Assembly: GCA_947624415.1 (NCBI GenBank)
Contig: CANQKH010000005.1
Location: 1-64,000, forward strand
DNA: 64,000 nt
Source of the DNA: an uncultured Clostridia bacterium
GTDB lineage: Bacteria; Bacillota; Clostridia; Christensenellales; UBA1242
Reading direction: 5' to 3'
Below are positions 25,292 to 34,270 of the stretch, one piece after another. Below the pieces are notes generated by a model, which saw only the letters and a list, made by a program, of their open reading frames with translations, was not told the DNA's origin and did no database searches. The position numbers and the translations under genes were made by a program. Position 1 is the stretch's first letter. Each line of letters begins with the position of its first letter.

Positions 25292-25885
25292 ATGGCTAAA
25301 CTTTATTTTAAATATGGAACTATGGGAAGTTCAAAAACTGCCCAAGCACTTATGTGCAGATTTAATTATTTACAAAAAGGCTTTGAGGTGTATCTTTTCA
25401 AACCAGTTGTGGATACTCGAGGCGAAGAAAATGGAATACCACTTGTCAAAAGTCGAATTGGACTTAAAAGTGAATGCATAGAGTTTGAGAAAAATGACAA
25501 TTTCTTATATATATGCAAACAATATGACATTTTGCATGAAAGAAGAATAATAATAGTCGATGAAGCACAATTTCTTTCGCGTGAACAAGTTGAACAGTTG
25601 AAGGAAATTTCACAATCTGTTCCTGTTTTATGCTATGGGCTTTTAACTAATTTTAAAACTGAACTCTTTGAAGGCAGTAAGCGTCTGGTTGAGATTGCAG
25701 ACTCATTAAATGAAATAAAATCGGTATGCAAATGTGGAAGAAAGGCCACAATAAATGCAAGAATTGTTAATGGGAAAATATGTAAGGATGGTGCTGAAGT
25801 CTTAATAGGTGATGAAACATATGAAGGAATGTGTTATAGATGTTTTAAAGAACGTTTAGAAAAAGAAAACAGGGAGGAAAAATGA
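25292..25885 (+). CDS. tdk: Thymidine kinase (type II)
   Basis: Start taken at ATG 25292 after GGGAG; a TTG two codons earlier is less likely. The 197-residue enzyme phosphorylates thymidine to dTMP in nucleoside salvage. It shows the P-loop GTMGSSKT (residues about 8-15), the Walker B-like IIIVDEAQF with catalytic Glu, and a four-Cys zinc module (CKCGRKA ... CYRCF) near the C-terminus. All of these are typical of the tetrameric TK1-type family. Its stop overlaps the next start as ATGA. Confidence 0.93.
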   Translation: MAKLYFKYGTMGSSKTAQALMCRFNYLQKGFEVYLFKPVVDTRGEENGIPLVKSRIGLKSECIEFEKNDNFLYICKQYDILHERRIIIVDEAQFLSREQVEQLKEISQSVPVLCYGLLTNFKTELFEGSKRLVEIADSLNEIKSVCKCGRKATINARIVNGKICKDGAEVLIGDETYEGMCYRCFKERLEKENREEK

Positions 25886-28233
25886 AAAAAGATTATTTAG
25901 ATGAAGAGTATTTGGATTTACTAAACAGATATTTTAGGGCTGCAAACTATCTTTCTGCGGCACAGTTATATCTTTTAGATAATCCACTTCTCAAAGAAAA
26001 ATTAAAGCCCGAACATATAAAAAAGAAAATTGTTGGCCATTGGGGAACTGTGCCGGGGCAAAATTTCATTTATACTCACCTTGATAGAGTTATAAATAAA
26101 TACGATCTTAACATGCTGTTAATTTCAGGACCAGGACATGGTGGCAACTTTTTTATATCAAATTCCTATCTTGAAGGGGTTTACAGCGAGGTTTATCCTA
26201 AAATAAGCCAAGACAAAAAGGGGCTTACACGACTTTGCAAGCAATTTTCCTTTCCTTGTGGGGTAAGTTCTCACGTAGCACCAGAAACACCAGGCTCAAT
26301 ACATGAGGGGGGCGAACTTGGATATAGTTTGCTTCATGGTTTTGGTGCAGTTTTTGATAATAAAGATCTTATTGCGGCTGTTGTAGTTGGTGATGGTGAG
26401 GCAGAGACTGGGCCACTTGCAACTTCTTGGCACTCAAATAAATTTTTGAATCCTGTTACCGATGGTGCTGTTCTTCCAATTTTACATTTGAATGGCTATA
26501 AGATAAGCAATCCAACCATTTTATCAAGAATATCTAAAAAAGAATTAAAATCTTTCTTGGTTGGTTGTGGTTGGGCTCCAATTTTTGTTGAAGGAAGCGA
26601 TGTAAAATCTATGCACAAAAAGATGGCTCTTGCGATGGATGAATGTATTACAAAAATCAAAGACATTCAATCTTCATTTAGAAGTGGAAAAACAACTGAA
26701 CGACCAATGTGGCCTATGATTGTTCTAAGAGCACCTAAGGGTTGGACGGGACCAAAGGTTGTTGATGGGAAAAGGATTGAAGGTTCGTTTAGGGCACATC
26801 AAGTTCCAATTTCAATGACGGAACAAGGTCATTTGGATTTGCTTGAAACTTGGCTTAAGAGTTATAAACCTGAAGAACTTTTTGATGATAACTATAAACT
26901 TAAAAAGGAAATTGCAGATATATTGCCAAAGGGAGACAAGCGAATTAGTGCAAATCCTCATACAAATTTTGGAGCGACAAGATTAAAACTTCCACCACTT
27001 GCCAAATTTGCTGTTGAAATCGGTGAACATGGCTCTTGCAAAAAACAAGATATGCTTGAACTTGGAAACTATATTAAAGAGGTATTTAGGCTTAATAGAG
27101 ACAGTGCAAACTTTAGAATTTTCAGCCCAGATGAGGCAATGTCAAACAGACTTTATCATATATTTGATGAAGAAAATCGTGATTTTAATGCAAAAATAGA
27201 TAAAAATGATGAATTTTTAGCCCAAAATGGAAGAATTATGGATAGTTATCTAAGCGAACACGCTTGCGAAGGGTGGCTGGAAGGTTATCTTTTGACGGGA
27301 CGACATGGAACATTTGTAAGTTATGAGGCATTTATAAGAATTGTTGATTCTATGGTTTCACAACACGCAAAATGGCTTAAAGTTACAAGGGAATTGAAAT
27401 GGCGAAAACCACTCCCATCTTTAAATATTTTGCTTACATCAAATGTTTGGCAGCAAGACCATAATGGTTACACACATCAAGAGCCGGGATTTCTTGACCA
27501 TGTGGCAAATAAAAAATCGGAAATTGCACGAATTTATTTACCACCTGACGCAAATTGTCTTATTTCCTGCTATGACCATTGTCAGGCAAGTAAAAATTAT
27601 GTAAATGTTATAGTTGCATCAAAGCATCCAAGTTGGCAATGGTTAAGTATGGACGATGCAATAAAACATTGCACTTTGGGACTAAGCGAATGGGAGTGGG
27701 CAAGCACTTGCGAAAAAGGGGAAAAGCCTGATATTGTTTTAGCAACAGCGGGCGACACACCAACACTTGAAGGGCTTGCAACTATAAAGTTAATAAGAGA
27801 ATATTTGCCAAATTTGAAGGTTAAATTTATAAATGTTGTTGATATTATGAAATTAGAATCAAATGAACTTCATCCTCACGGCCTTACGGATGATGAATTT
27901 GATGAGTTGTTTACAGTAGATAGGCCAGTTATTTTCAATTTTCATGGTTATCATAAATTTATTCATGAACTTACAATTACAAGACACAATAAAAATATAA
28001 CTGTTCATGGTTATAAGGAAGAGGGGACAATAACTACTGCATTTGATATGAGGGTGCAAAACGAAATAGACAGATTCCATCTTCTTATTGATATAATTGA
28101 TAAGTTAGAGTTGAAAGAGGACAAACTGAAAAAAATGCTTGAAGATAAAATAAAACACCATAAGGAATATATTGCAGAGTATGGTGTTGATATGCCAGAA
28201 ATAGAAAATTGGAGATGGCAAAACACAAAATAA
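25882..28233 (+). CDS. xfp: Xylulose-5-phosphate/fructose-6-phosphate phosphoketolase
   Basis: The 783-residue thiamine-diphosphate enzyme cleaves xylulose 5-phosphate (and often fructose 6-phosphate) with phosphate to acetyl phosphate plus a triose or tetrose phosphate. Diagnostic stretches are GHWGTVPGQNFIYTHLDR, SGPGHGGNFFISNSYLEG, HVAPETPGSIHEGGELGYS and the ThDP motif VVGDGEAETGPLATSWHSNKF. QDHNGYTHQEPGFLDH is in the second half. The length is normal for the family. It is coupled to tdk by ATGA with AGGGAGG upstream. It implies a heterofermentative or bypass sugar route to acetate. Confidence 0.95.
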   Translation: MKKDYLDEEYLDLLNRYFRAANYLSAAQLYLLDNPLLKEKLKPEHIKKKIVGHWGTVPGQNFIYTHLDRVINKYDLNMLLISGPGHGGNFFISNSYLEGVYSEVYPKISQDKKGLTRLCKQFSFPCGVSSHVAPETPGSIHEGGELGYSLLHGFGAVFDNKDLIAAVVVGDGEAETGPLATSWHSNKFLNPVTDGAVLPILHLNGYKISNPTILSRISKKELKSFLVGCGWAPIFVEGSDVKSMHKKMALAMDECITKIKDIQSSFRSGKTTERPMWPMIVLRAPKGWTGPKVVDGKRIEGSFRAHQVPISMTEQGHLDLLETWLKSYKPEELFDDNYKLKKEIADILPKGDKRISANPHTNFGATRLKLPPLAKFAVEIGEHGSCKKQDMLELGNYIKEVFRLNRDSANFRIFSPDEAMSNRLYHIFDEENRDFNAKIDKNDEFLAQNGRIMDSYLSEHACEGWLEGYLLTGRHGTFVSYEAFIRIVDSMVSQHAKWLKVTRELKWRKPLPSLNILLTSNVWQQDHNGYTHQEPGFLDHVANKKSEIARIYLPPDANCLISCYDHCQASKNYVNVIVASKHPSWQWLSMDDAIKHCTLGLSEWEWASTCEKGEKPDIVLATAGDTPTLEGLATIKLIREYLPNLKVKFINVVDIMKLESNELHPHGLTDDEFDELFTVDRPVIFNFHGYHKFIHELTITRHNKNITVHGYKEEGTITTAFDMRVQNEIDRFHLLIDIIDKLELKEDKLKKMLEDKIKHHKEYIAEYGVDMPEIENWRWQNTK

Positions 28234-28300
28234 TCAAATTTTATTGTAAAAATGCCCAAAAATAACCCAAAAAATATAAAATTATTAACAATTTCAATTA

Positions 28301-28338
28301 AACACCTCAAAAGCGTGATGCCAATTGGGGTGTTTTTT
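28301..28338 (+). terminator. Intrinsic terminator after phosphoketolase
   Basis: AACACCTCAA (28301-28310) pairs with TTGGGGTGTT (28325-28334) through 10 pairs with one G-U. The loop is 14 bases and a T-run follows. Confidence 0.75.
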
Positions 28339-28404
28339 GTTGACCTTTTTAGTATTAATTGACCTTAGAAAGGTAGTTTTCAAAAATATTATAAATGATA
28401 TGTA

Positions 28405-28437
28405 AAAAATGCCAGGAGTTTAATTTTTAATCCTGGC
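28405..28437 (-). terminator. Likely minus-strand terminator downstream of tRNA-Arg
   Basis: GCCAGGA (28411-28417) pairs with TCCTGGC (28431-28437). On the minus strand ATTTTTT follows (complement of 28405-28410), so it can end a transcript carrying tRNA-Arg and the structured region behind it. Confidence 0.6.
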
Positions 28438-28467
28438 TTTATAAATTTTATTCGTCATAGACGAATT

Positions 28468-28554
28468 TTATATGTGGCAGACTGAAATGCCTGCCATCAC
28501 TAAAAATCTTATCAAATATTCCGCAAAAGAAGATAGGGGCTTTCTAATTGCCAT
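28468..28554 (-). CDS. Possible 28-residue hydrophobic peptide
   Basis: TGAGGATTCT precedes an ATG at 28554 (minus strand), which opens MAIRKPLSSFAEYLIRFLVM and continues AGISVCHI before TAA. The basic start plus a hydrophobic helix would suit a small membrane peptide, perhaps type I toxin-like. The frame lies in the structured region behind tRNA-Arg. There is no homology that I recognise, and a frame of this length can arise by chance. Confidence 0.25.
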   Translation of the reverse strand: MAIRKPLSSFAEYLIRFLVMAGISVCHI

Positions 28555-28592
28555 AGAATCCTCATGACCAAAGCAATAAGATTTTTTGTTAA

Positions 28593-28668
28593 TGGTGACC
28601 CCGCCGGGACTTGAACCCAGAACAAAGCCTTAGGAGGGCTCCGTAATATCCAGTTTTACTACGAGGTC
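28593..28668 (-). tRNA. tRNA-Arg (anticodon CCU)
   Basis: The minus strand folds as a 76-base cloverleaf. The 7-bp acceptor stem is GACCTCG with CGGGGTC (one G-U), the D stem is GTAA/TTAC, and the anticodon stem GAGCC/GGCTT has loop CTCCTAA, giving anticodon CCU (reads AGG). The T arm is CTGGG-TTCAAGT-CCCGG, the discriminator is A, and CCA is encoded. The nearest genes are unrelated. Confidence 0.93.
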
Positions 28669-28881
28669 ATTGTAAATTTTGCTAAGATGTGATTGAGTGG
28701 CACCAGTTATAGAATAGATTTGTAACTCTACTCATCGATTAATTATAGCATATAAAATTTTTTTTATCAATCTTTTTATTAAATTTTATTTTCTTTTCCT
28801 TTGATTTATGGTATATTATTTATGCGAGAAATATGTTCATCGCTTTTTGACATATTTAGGCTGTTAAGTTTAAGGGGATTT

Positions 28882-30030
28882 ATGAATTTTGATGTAATAA
28901 TTTTGGGTGGCGGTGCGTCAGGATGTATGTGTGCCATGACTATATTGAAAAAAAGTAAAATTCATGTTTTGATGATAGATGCAGGCAATAAACCTGCAAA
29001 GAAATTAATGGTTACAGGGAATGGAAGATGCAATATTTCAAATAAAAAATGTGTTCCTTCACAAGAGTTTTATAATCAAAATATTGATAGATTTTTAAAT
29101 AAATTTACGCCAGATGAAACGATAAGTTTTTTTCATGACCTTGGTTTAGAGTGTTATGCCGACAACGAAAATAGATTTTATCCTATAAGCAACAGTGCAA
29201 AATCTGTAGTTGATGTTATAAACAATGAATTAGAAAAATATAAAAATTTTACTTTTTTAACAGATTTTATTGAAAAAATTGATAAAAAAGGCGATAATTT
29301 TGAAATTTTTACCAAAAGCAATCATTTTAACTGCAAAAAATTGGTTGTTGCAATGGGTGGAAAAATTGATAGTGCCTTAATAAATTTGGATATTGATTGG
29401 ATTCAAAGCAAAGAAAGTTTGGTTGCAATAAAAACAAATTCCACTCATTTTCTTAATGGGATACGGGTGTCTCCTGCCAAGATTTCAAATTTAAATGGCG
29501 TAGCGTATGAGGGAGAAATATTATTTAAGGAGAGTGGAGTAAGCGGCATTGCTGCATTTAATTTATCGGCTTGTTTTGCACGCAATAAGAATTTTTCAGG
29601 TGATATAGAGATTGATTTGTTGCCACAATATACTGACAATTATTTGTTTGAGTTGTTGTTGAATAGAAAAAGTCTTGAATGTAGCATTAACAAATTTTTT
29701 GATGGGTTGCTAGTTCCTCAACTTGCTTATCATATTTTCAATGGGTGCAATATTGATGAAAATAAAAGTTCAAGGCAATTAAGCAATGAAGAGATAAATG
29801 AGTTTGTGAAAAAAATAAAGCATTTAAAATTAAAAGTCAGGTCATGCTATGATAACAATCAAGTCATTTCGGGCGGAGTAAATATGAAAACTTTAACTGA
29901 GAACTTGGAGAGCAAGAAATATAGAAACTTATATTTCTGTGGTGAGATATGCGATGTTGACGGAATATGTGGAGGCTATAATCTTCAATGGGCATGGACA
30001 AGCGGGCATATAGTTGGAGCGGCAATATGA
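28882..30030 (+). CDS. FAD-dependent oxidoreductase, HI0933/YhiN family
   Basis: Start set at ATG 28882 (MNFDVII), with AAGGGGA upstream; the longer frame from 28801 adds an unlikely N-terminus. The 382-residue flavoprotein begins with the FAD dinucleotide fold VIILGGGASGCMCAM and has the family phrase KKLMVTGNGRCNISN. It ends with SGGVNMKTLTENLESK...LYFCGEICDVDGICGGYNLQWAW, the second FAD-contact motif. Members are annotated as NAD(P)/FAD-dependent oxidoreductases; the physiological substrate is unknown. It overlaps the next FAD gene by four bases. Confidence 0.9.
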   Translation: MNFDVIILGGGASGCMCAMTILKKSKIHVLMIDAGNKPAKKLMVTGNGRCNISNKKCVPSQEFYNQNIDRFLNKFTPDETISFFHDLGLECYADNENRFYPISNSAKSVVDVINNELEKYKNFTFLTDFIEKIDKKGDNFEIFTKSNHFNCKKLVVAMGGKIDSALINLDIDWIQSKESLVAIKTNSTHFLNGIRVSPAKISNLNGVAYEGEILFKESGVSGIAAFNLSACFARNKNFSGDIEIDLLPQYTDNYLFELLLNRKSLECSINKFFDGLLVPQLAYHIFNGCNIDENKSSRQLSNEEINEFVKKIKHLKLKVRSCYDNNQVISGGVNMKTLTENLESKKYRNLYFCGEICDVDGICGGYNLQWAWTSGHIVGAAI

Positions 30031-31652
30031 TAAAAATAGAGATATGTTTGCCTGTTGGGTTTAAAAATGAGGACATTTTAGAAAATTGTGCAAAAAAATT
30101 AAAAATTTCACAAAAAAACATACAAAATTTTGAAATTATTAAATTATCGGTGGATGCACGCCATAAAAATAGTATAAAATATCAAGCAAGTATCGCCCTC
30201 GAATTAGAGGGGAAATTAGAGGAAAAATACAGAGATTTAAAATTTGAATTAGACCGAAGCCTTTTGATTTATAATAAAAAGAGCCTGAGCCTTTCGCCAA
30301 TTATTGTTGGGTTTGGTCCTAGCGGTATGTTTGCCGGACTAACTCTTGCAAGAATGGGATTAAATCCAATTATTTTGGAGCAAGGCGAAAAGGTTGACAA
30401 GAGGAAGCAAGACGTAGAGGAGTTTTGGTATAATAGAAAATTAAATCCATATAGCAATGTTCAATTTGGAGAAGGCGGTGCGGGAACTTTTAGTGATGGG
30501 AAATTGAATAGTAATGTAAATAACATATACTGTAAAAAAGTATTAAACGAATTTTATCATTTTGGAGCACCCAAAGAAATATTGTATTTGTCTAAGCCTC
30601 ATATAGGTAGCGATAATCTTGCCAAAATTGTTACTTCTATCAGGGAAGAAATTGAGAATTTAGGTGGAAAAGTGTATTTTTCCACAAAATTCATCGATTT
30701 TATTGTAGAAAACAATCAAATTCATGAAATTATTGCCAAAAATGTAAAAAGTAATGAGATTTTGAAATTTCAAACTAATCATCTTTTACTTTGTCTTGGG
30801 CATAGTGCAAGAGATACATTTGAAATGCTGAACAATAAGAATATGAAGATAAGTCAAAAGCCATTTGCGATGGGAGTTAGAATTGAACAGAGTCAAAAAT
30901 TGATAAACATCACACAGTATGGGAAAGATGATGATAGATTGCCAAGTGCAGATTATAAACTTGTTGCACATTTGCCTAGTGGAAGAAGTGTGTTTACATT
31001 TTGTATGTGCCCAGGCGGTCAGGTTGTGGCATCATCGAGTGGAGATGGCGAAATAGTAACAAATGGCATGAGCAATTTTGCACGGGATGGTGAAAATGCT
31101 AATTCTGCATTGCTTGTTAATGTTGACCCAGAAGATTACAATTCCTCTCATCCTCTTGCAGGAATATATTTCCAAGCCAAATTTGAAAAACTTGCTTACG
31201 AATTGGGTGGTGGTAATTATTGCGCTCCTGCACAAAAGGTGGGTGAGTTTTTAGGAAGGAATGACAGCAAAGTTATTTCAAATAATTGCAAAAAGGAAGT
31301 CTCAGGCGATGAGGTTCAAACACATAAACCTTATAAAGTTGTTCCTACTTATATGCCGGGAATCAAATTTACACAAATTGAAAAATGCCTGCCAACTTTT
31401 GTTACACAAAGTTTAAGGGAAGCATTGCCTATATTTGATGCAAAACTTAAAGGATTTGCAAGTGATGAAAATATTCTTGTTGCAATAGAATCACGAAGCA
31501 GTTGTCCAATTACATTGGTTAGAGATGAAAGTTATCAAAGTTCAATAAAGGGAATATATCCTATTGGCGAGGGAGCTGGATATGCTGGCGGAATAATTTC
31601 AAGTGCACAAGATGCTATTAAGGTGTGCGAAAGTATTTATGAGAAAATATAA
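30027..31652 (+). CDS. FAD-dependent dehydrogenase (COG2509-type)
   Basis: Start at ATG 30027, overlapping the previous stop as ATGA. The 541-residue product has a small N-terminal alpha/beta domain (about 1-80), then the FAD motif PIIVGFGPSGMFAGLTLARMG and VQFGEGGAGTFSDGKLN. Further on are the phrases SKPHIGSDNLAKIV, FCMCPGGQVVASSS and, near the end, YPIGEGAGYAGGIISSAQDAIK. This sequence of motifs characterises the widespread Bacillota family of 'uncharacterised FAD-dependent dehydrogenases'. Two neighbouring FAD enzymes in one transcript suggest a shared redox role, not yet defined. Confidence 0.9.
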   Translation: MIKIEICLPVGFKNEDILENCAKKLKISQKNIQNFEIIKLSVDARHKNSIKYQASIALELEGKLEEKYRDLKFELDRSLLIYNKKSLSLSPIIVGFGPSGMFAGLTLARMGLNPIILEQGEKVDKRKQDVEEFWYNRKLNPYSNVQFGEGGAGTFSDGKLNSNVNNIYCKKVLNEFYHFGAPKEILYLSKPHIGSDNLAKIVTSIREEIENLGGKVYFSTKFIDFIVENNQIHEIIAKNVKSNEILKFQTNHLLLCLGHSARDTFEMLNNKNMKISQKPFAMGVRIEQSQKLINITQYGKDDDRLPSADYKLVAHLPSGRSVFTFCMCPGGQVVASSSGDGEIVTNGMSNFARDGENANSALLVNVDPEDYNSSHPLAGIYFQAKFEKLAYELGGGNYCAPAQKVGEFLGRNDSKVISNNCKKEVSGDEVQTHKPYKVVPTYMPGIKFTQIEKCLPTFVTQSLREALPIFDAKLKGFASDENILVAIESRSSCPITLVRDESYQSSIKGIYPIGEGAGYAGGIISSAQDAIKVCESIYEKI

Positions 31653-31698
31653 ATATTTTTAAAATAAAAAAAATGGCAAAGGAGATTAATTAAAATAA

Positions 31699-32139
31699 AT
31701 GACGATAAAAAATTTGATAAGCGGTGAAAAAATTGATTTAATATTCAAAGCCAAGTTTGGTGCTATGCCAGAGAAGGGTTATGTGCCAAAAATTGTTTAC
31801 AATATTGTAATCCATAATACAAATTATATTGTTGGTGAATGTGATGCGAGAATAGGAAACAATGAAAACACGTATTGGGGTGGAAATATAGGATATTTTA
31901 TTAAAGAAGAAGAGAGAGGTCATGGCTATGCACCAGAGGCAGTAAAATTATTGTTGCAAGTGTTTAAAGATAACGGAATAAGCGATGTTTATATAACAAA
32001 TGACATATCAAATCTATCATCAAAAAGAGTTTGTGAGAAGGTTGGTGCAAAATTTATAGGAGTGAGGGAACTTCCGCTTGATAATGAAATGCGTAAGTCG
32101 GGAGAAACTCACGTAAATATATTTTTGATAAAATTATAA
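31699..32139 (+). CDS. GNAT-family N-acetyltransferase
   Basis: The 146-residue product has a RimJ/RimL-like GNAT pattern: GECDARIGNN, then IGYFIKEEERGHGYAPEAVKLLL, where RGHGYAxEA is the acetyl-CoA loop. NDISNLSSKRVCEKVGAKFIG is the typical final strand-helix. The target is unknown. AAGGAG lies rather far upstream (about 15 bases). The gene precedes the radical SAM/hypermodification pair in the same direction and may belong to that unit. Confidence 0.85.
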   Translation: MTIKNLISGEKIDLIFKAKFGAMPEKGYVPKIVYNIVIHNTNYIVGECDARIGNNENTYWGGNIGYFIKEEERGHGYAPEAVKLLLQVFKDNGISDVYITNDISNLSSKRVCEKVGAKFIGVRELPLDNEMRKSGETHVNIFLIKL

Positions 32140-32165
32140 ATAAATTATTGCAAAAGAGGTAAAAA

Positions 32166-32197
32166 ATGACAAAAAACTTGTTTTAAACGATTTATGT
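32166..32197 (+). other. Natural start of the radical SAM gene, cut off by an A-tract frameshift
   Basis: AGAGGT and an ATG at 32166 open a frame that hits TAA after six codons. Adding one A to the A6 run at 32171-32176 would join it to the downstream frame and give MTKKLVLNDLCVEILQKC, the expected lead-in to a radical SAM CX3CX2C motif. It is either a sequencing error or a slippage-prone tract. Confidence 0.7.
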
Positions 32198-33097
32198 GTG
32201 GAAATTTTACAAAAGTGTCCCAATAAATGTATTTATTGCTCCTCAAACAGCGATTTAACAAAAGAAGATATAATTGATTTTGAAACTTTTAAAAATACTA
32301 TAAACTTTTTGTTGCAGAAATGTGAAATAAATGAGATTTCGCTTAGTGGTGGCGAGCCACTTTTGCATAAAGACATTTACAAAATGGTTGATTTTTGCAG
32401 TAAAAACAAAATAAAAACAACAATTTATACAAGTGGAGTGCTATTTGACGAGAGATTTCATGAAATATACAAGGAAAACTTTAAATTATTGGAAGAAGGT
32501 GGTTTGAATAAAATTGTTTTTGATTTGCAGTCATTGAATGAAAGCACCTACAATGAACTTATGGGAACAGAGGGGAATCTAGAATTTGTTAAAAAGTCAA
32601 TTAGCAACGCACAAATGTTTAATTTTTATAAGTCTATACATTTTATTCCTAACAAATTGAATTATAAACAATTTGATGAAGTTTATGACTTTGCAAGAAA
32701 AAATGCAATAGATGAACTTCGTGTTTTACGATTTGTTCCGCAAGGACGTGGAAGAGATAATGTTGAAAAATTATTGTTAAGCGAAGAAAATTTGCAAAAA
32801 TTTATTAAAAAAATTGAAAATTTTAAGCAAAATCACACAAAAATTAAAATTGGAATACCATTACTTGAAAATTCTTCACATATTTGCACGGCGGGGAATG
32901 ACAAATTGCATATAAGATTTGATGGGCAAATATTGCCATGTCCTGCATTTAAGGATATGATTTTAGACAATATAGAAAACTTTAAAATGATTAATATTTA
33001 TAAAAATTTAAATGAGATAGAATTAAAGAATGAAATAAACTCAACACCATTATGCCAAAAGTATAACAGGCACAAAATGCAAAAAGGAGAAAATTAA
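32198..33097 (+). CDS. Radical SAM/SPASM-like protein in hypermodification locus
   Basis: The readable frame begins at GTG 32198, without a ribosome site; the true start is probably ATG 32166, one base out of frame. The 299-residue product has CPNKCIYC (CX3CX2C), SLSGGEPLLHKDIYKMV, and C-terminal cysteines in HICTAGNDKL, ILPCPAF and PLCQKY, which resemble a SPASM-type auxiliary cluster. Such enzymes use 5'-deoxyadenosyl radicals on peptides or small molecules. The stop is two bases before the base-hypermodification-family gene. A joint role in altering a nucleobase or its adduct is plausible but inferred from proximity. Confidence 0.82.
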   Translation: MEILQKCPNKCIYCSSNSDLTKEDIIDFETFKNTINFLLQKCEINEISLSGGEPLLHKDIYKMVDFCSKNKIKTTIYTSGVLFDERFHEIYKENFKLLEEGGLNKIVFDLQSLNESTYNELMGTEGNLEFVKKSISNAQMFNFYKSIHFIPNKLNYKQFDEVYDFARKNAIDELRVLRFVPQGRGRDNVEKLLLSEENLQKFIKKIENFKQNHTKIKIGIPLLENSSHICTAGNDKLHIRFDGQILPCPAFKDMILDNIENFKMINIYKNLNEIELKNEINSTPLCQKYNRHKMQKGEN

Positions 33098-33098
33098 C

Positions 33099-34034
33099 TT
33101 GCAAAATATAAAAAATGATGAATTATATGATGAATTTTGGGAATTTGCCTTCAAAAGACAGGAGATTTTTTATAATAAGATAAAAAATATATTGCCACTA
33201 ACAAATGATAAAATATTAATGCAATATAAATTTTGTAATGCGTATAGAGTTCTCGATAGGGTTTCTCAATATCTCATACGAGAGGTTATAAATAAAAATT
33301 TCAATCCAGAAAACACAATTTTTAGGATAGTTTTGTTTAAGATATTTAATTTGCCAAGCACGTGGGAGGAATTGGAACATAATTTTGCACCAATATGTTT
33401 AGAATCCTTTGATTTTGACAAGTTTTCCGCTTGTTTGTCAAAATTAAAAGAAAGGCAACCTATTTACAATAATGCATATATTTTATGCGCAAATAAGGTG
33501 TTTGGATTTCAAAACAAACACGATAATCACTTAAAATTAATTGAAAAAATGTTTATAGATGATGGTGTAGCGCCGAAAATAATAAATTGCAAAAGTATGG
33601 AAGAGGGTTATAACTTATTGTTGAAATATCCACTTATAGGAAGTTTCATGGCATATCAACTTGCGACAGATATAAATTATAGCGATGCTGTAAATTGGAG
33701 GGAAAATGAATTTACAGTTGCCGGACCGGGAGCGCAAAGAGGAATAAAGAAGGTATTTGTGCAATTTGATTCATATGAAAGCGTGATAAAAGAATGTTAT
33801 GAAAGACAGAGAGAGGAATTTAAAAGGCTAAATTTAGATTTTAAATTCTTGGGAAGAAGAGAACTTCAGTATATTGATATACAAAACCTGTTCTGTGAAT
33901 TTGATAAATATTGCAGGCAGGCACATCCCGAACTGAAAAGCAATCGTGTTCGAATAAAAACAAAATACAAGCCAAATTTAACAAAAATTGCATATATTTT
34001 GCCTAAAAAGTGGGAAATTTCGTTAAATTATTAA
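33099..34034 (+). CDS. Putative DNA base hypermodification protein (5-hmdU kinase helical family)
   Basis: Start TTG 33099, with AAAGGAG upstream and no nearby in-frame ATG. The 311-residue product carries the full set of phrases I associate with the HMUDK-helical / alpha-glutamyl-putrescinyl-thymine pyrophosphorylase family. These are YDEFWEFAFKRQEIFYNKI, YKFCNAYRVLDRVSQYLIRE, FRIVLFKIFNLPSTWEEL, LIGSFMAYQLATDINYSD and FTVAGPGAQRGIKK. Phage relatives act in hypermodifying thymine in DNA through phosphorylated or pyrophosphorylated 5-hydroxymethyl-dU. Its bacterial role is not established. The pairing with a radical SAM gene suggests a base-modification or defence pathway. Confidence 0.78.
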   Translation: MQNIKNDELYDEFWEFAFKRQEIFYNKIKNILPLTNDKILMQYKFCNAYRVLDRVSQYLIREVINKNFNPENTIFRIVLFKIFNLPSTWEELEHNFAPICLESFDFDKFSACLSKLKERQPIYNNAYILCANKVFGFQNKHDNHLKLIEKMFIDDGVAPKIINCKSMEEGYNLLLKYPLIGSFMAYQLATDINYSDAVNWRENEFTVAGPGAQRGIKKVFVQFDSYESVIKECYERQREEFKRLNLDFKFLGRRELQYIDIQNLFCEFDKYCRQAHPELKSNRVRIKTKYKPNLTKIAYILPKKWEISLNY

Positions 34035-34183
34035 AAATTATTTATTAATTTGAAGGGAATATAATAAATAAATGCACGTTTATTGTGACTTGCGATTTGT
34101 TTAGAAATGAAAGCAAAGGCAATGCCCAGTCAATACAATTTGAGGCGGACATTAAGGGAATTTAGTTTTAAAGGCAATCACAT

Positions 34184-34231
34184 CTTACATATTATTCTAC
34201 ACATTATCTTAATAATTAATATGCACACATA
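34184..34231. repeat. Second cluster of the CTTACACATTAT-like motif
   Basis: CTTACATATTAT at 34184 and CTACACATTATCTTAAT at 34197 are followed by AATATGCACACAT around 34218. The order closely resembles 17544-17575 (TTACACATTATGTTAAT then AATGCATATTG). It lies upstream of the GNAT-ASCH gene, so both accessory loci may share a regulator. Confidence 0.4.
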
Positions 34232-34270
34232 TAAAATAAAAGCAATTTTTTATAACAAAAGGAAAAAAGA

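Larger units (their letters stand above)
28234..28881. other. 648-base intergenic region with tRNA and structured sequence
   Basis: From left to right it contains the phosphoketolase terminator, three closely spaced inverted repeats (28411-28496), a possible 28-residue minus-strand ORF, a long-range 11-bp stem (28502-28512 with 28576-28586), tRNA-Arg on the minus strand, and an A/T-rich leader for the HI0933-type oxidoreductase. Confidence 0.6.

Noticed and set aside
28801..28881. 27-residue N-terminal extension of the HI0933-type oxidoreductase
   Set aside because: The FAD motif begins right after the internal ATG at 28882, which has a ribosome site. The extension lacks one and is unusual for the family.
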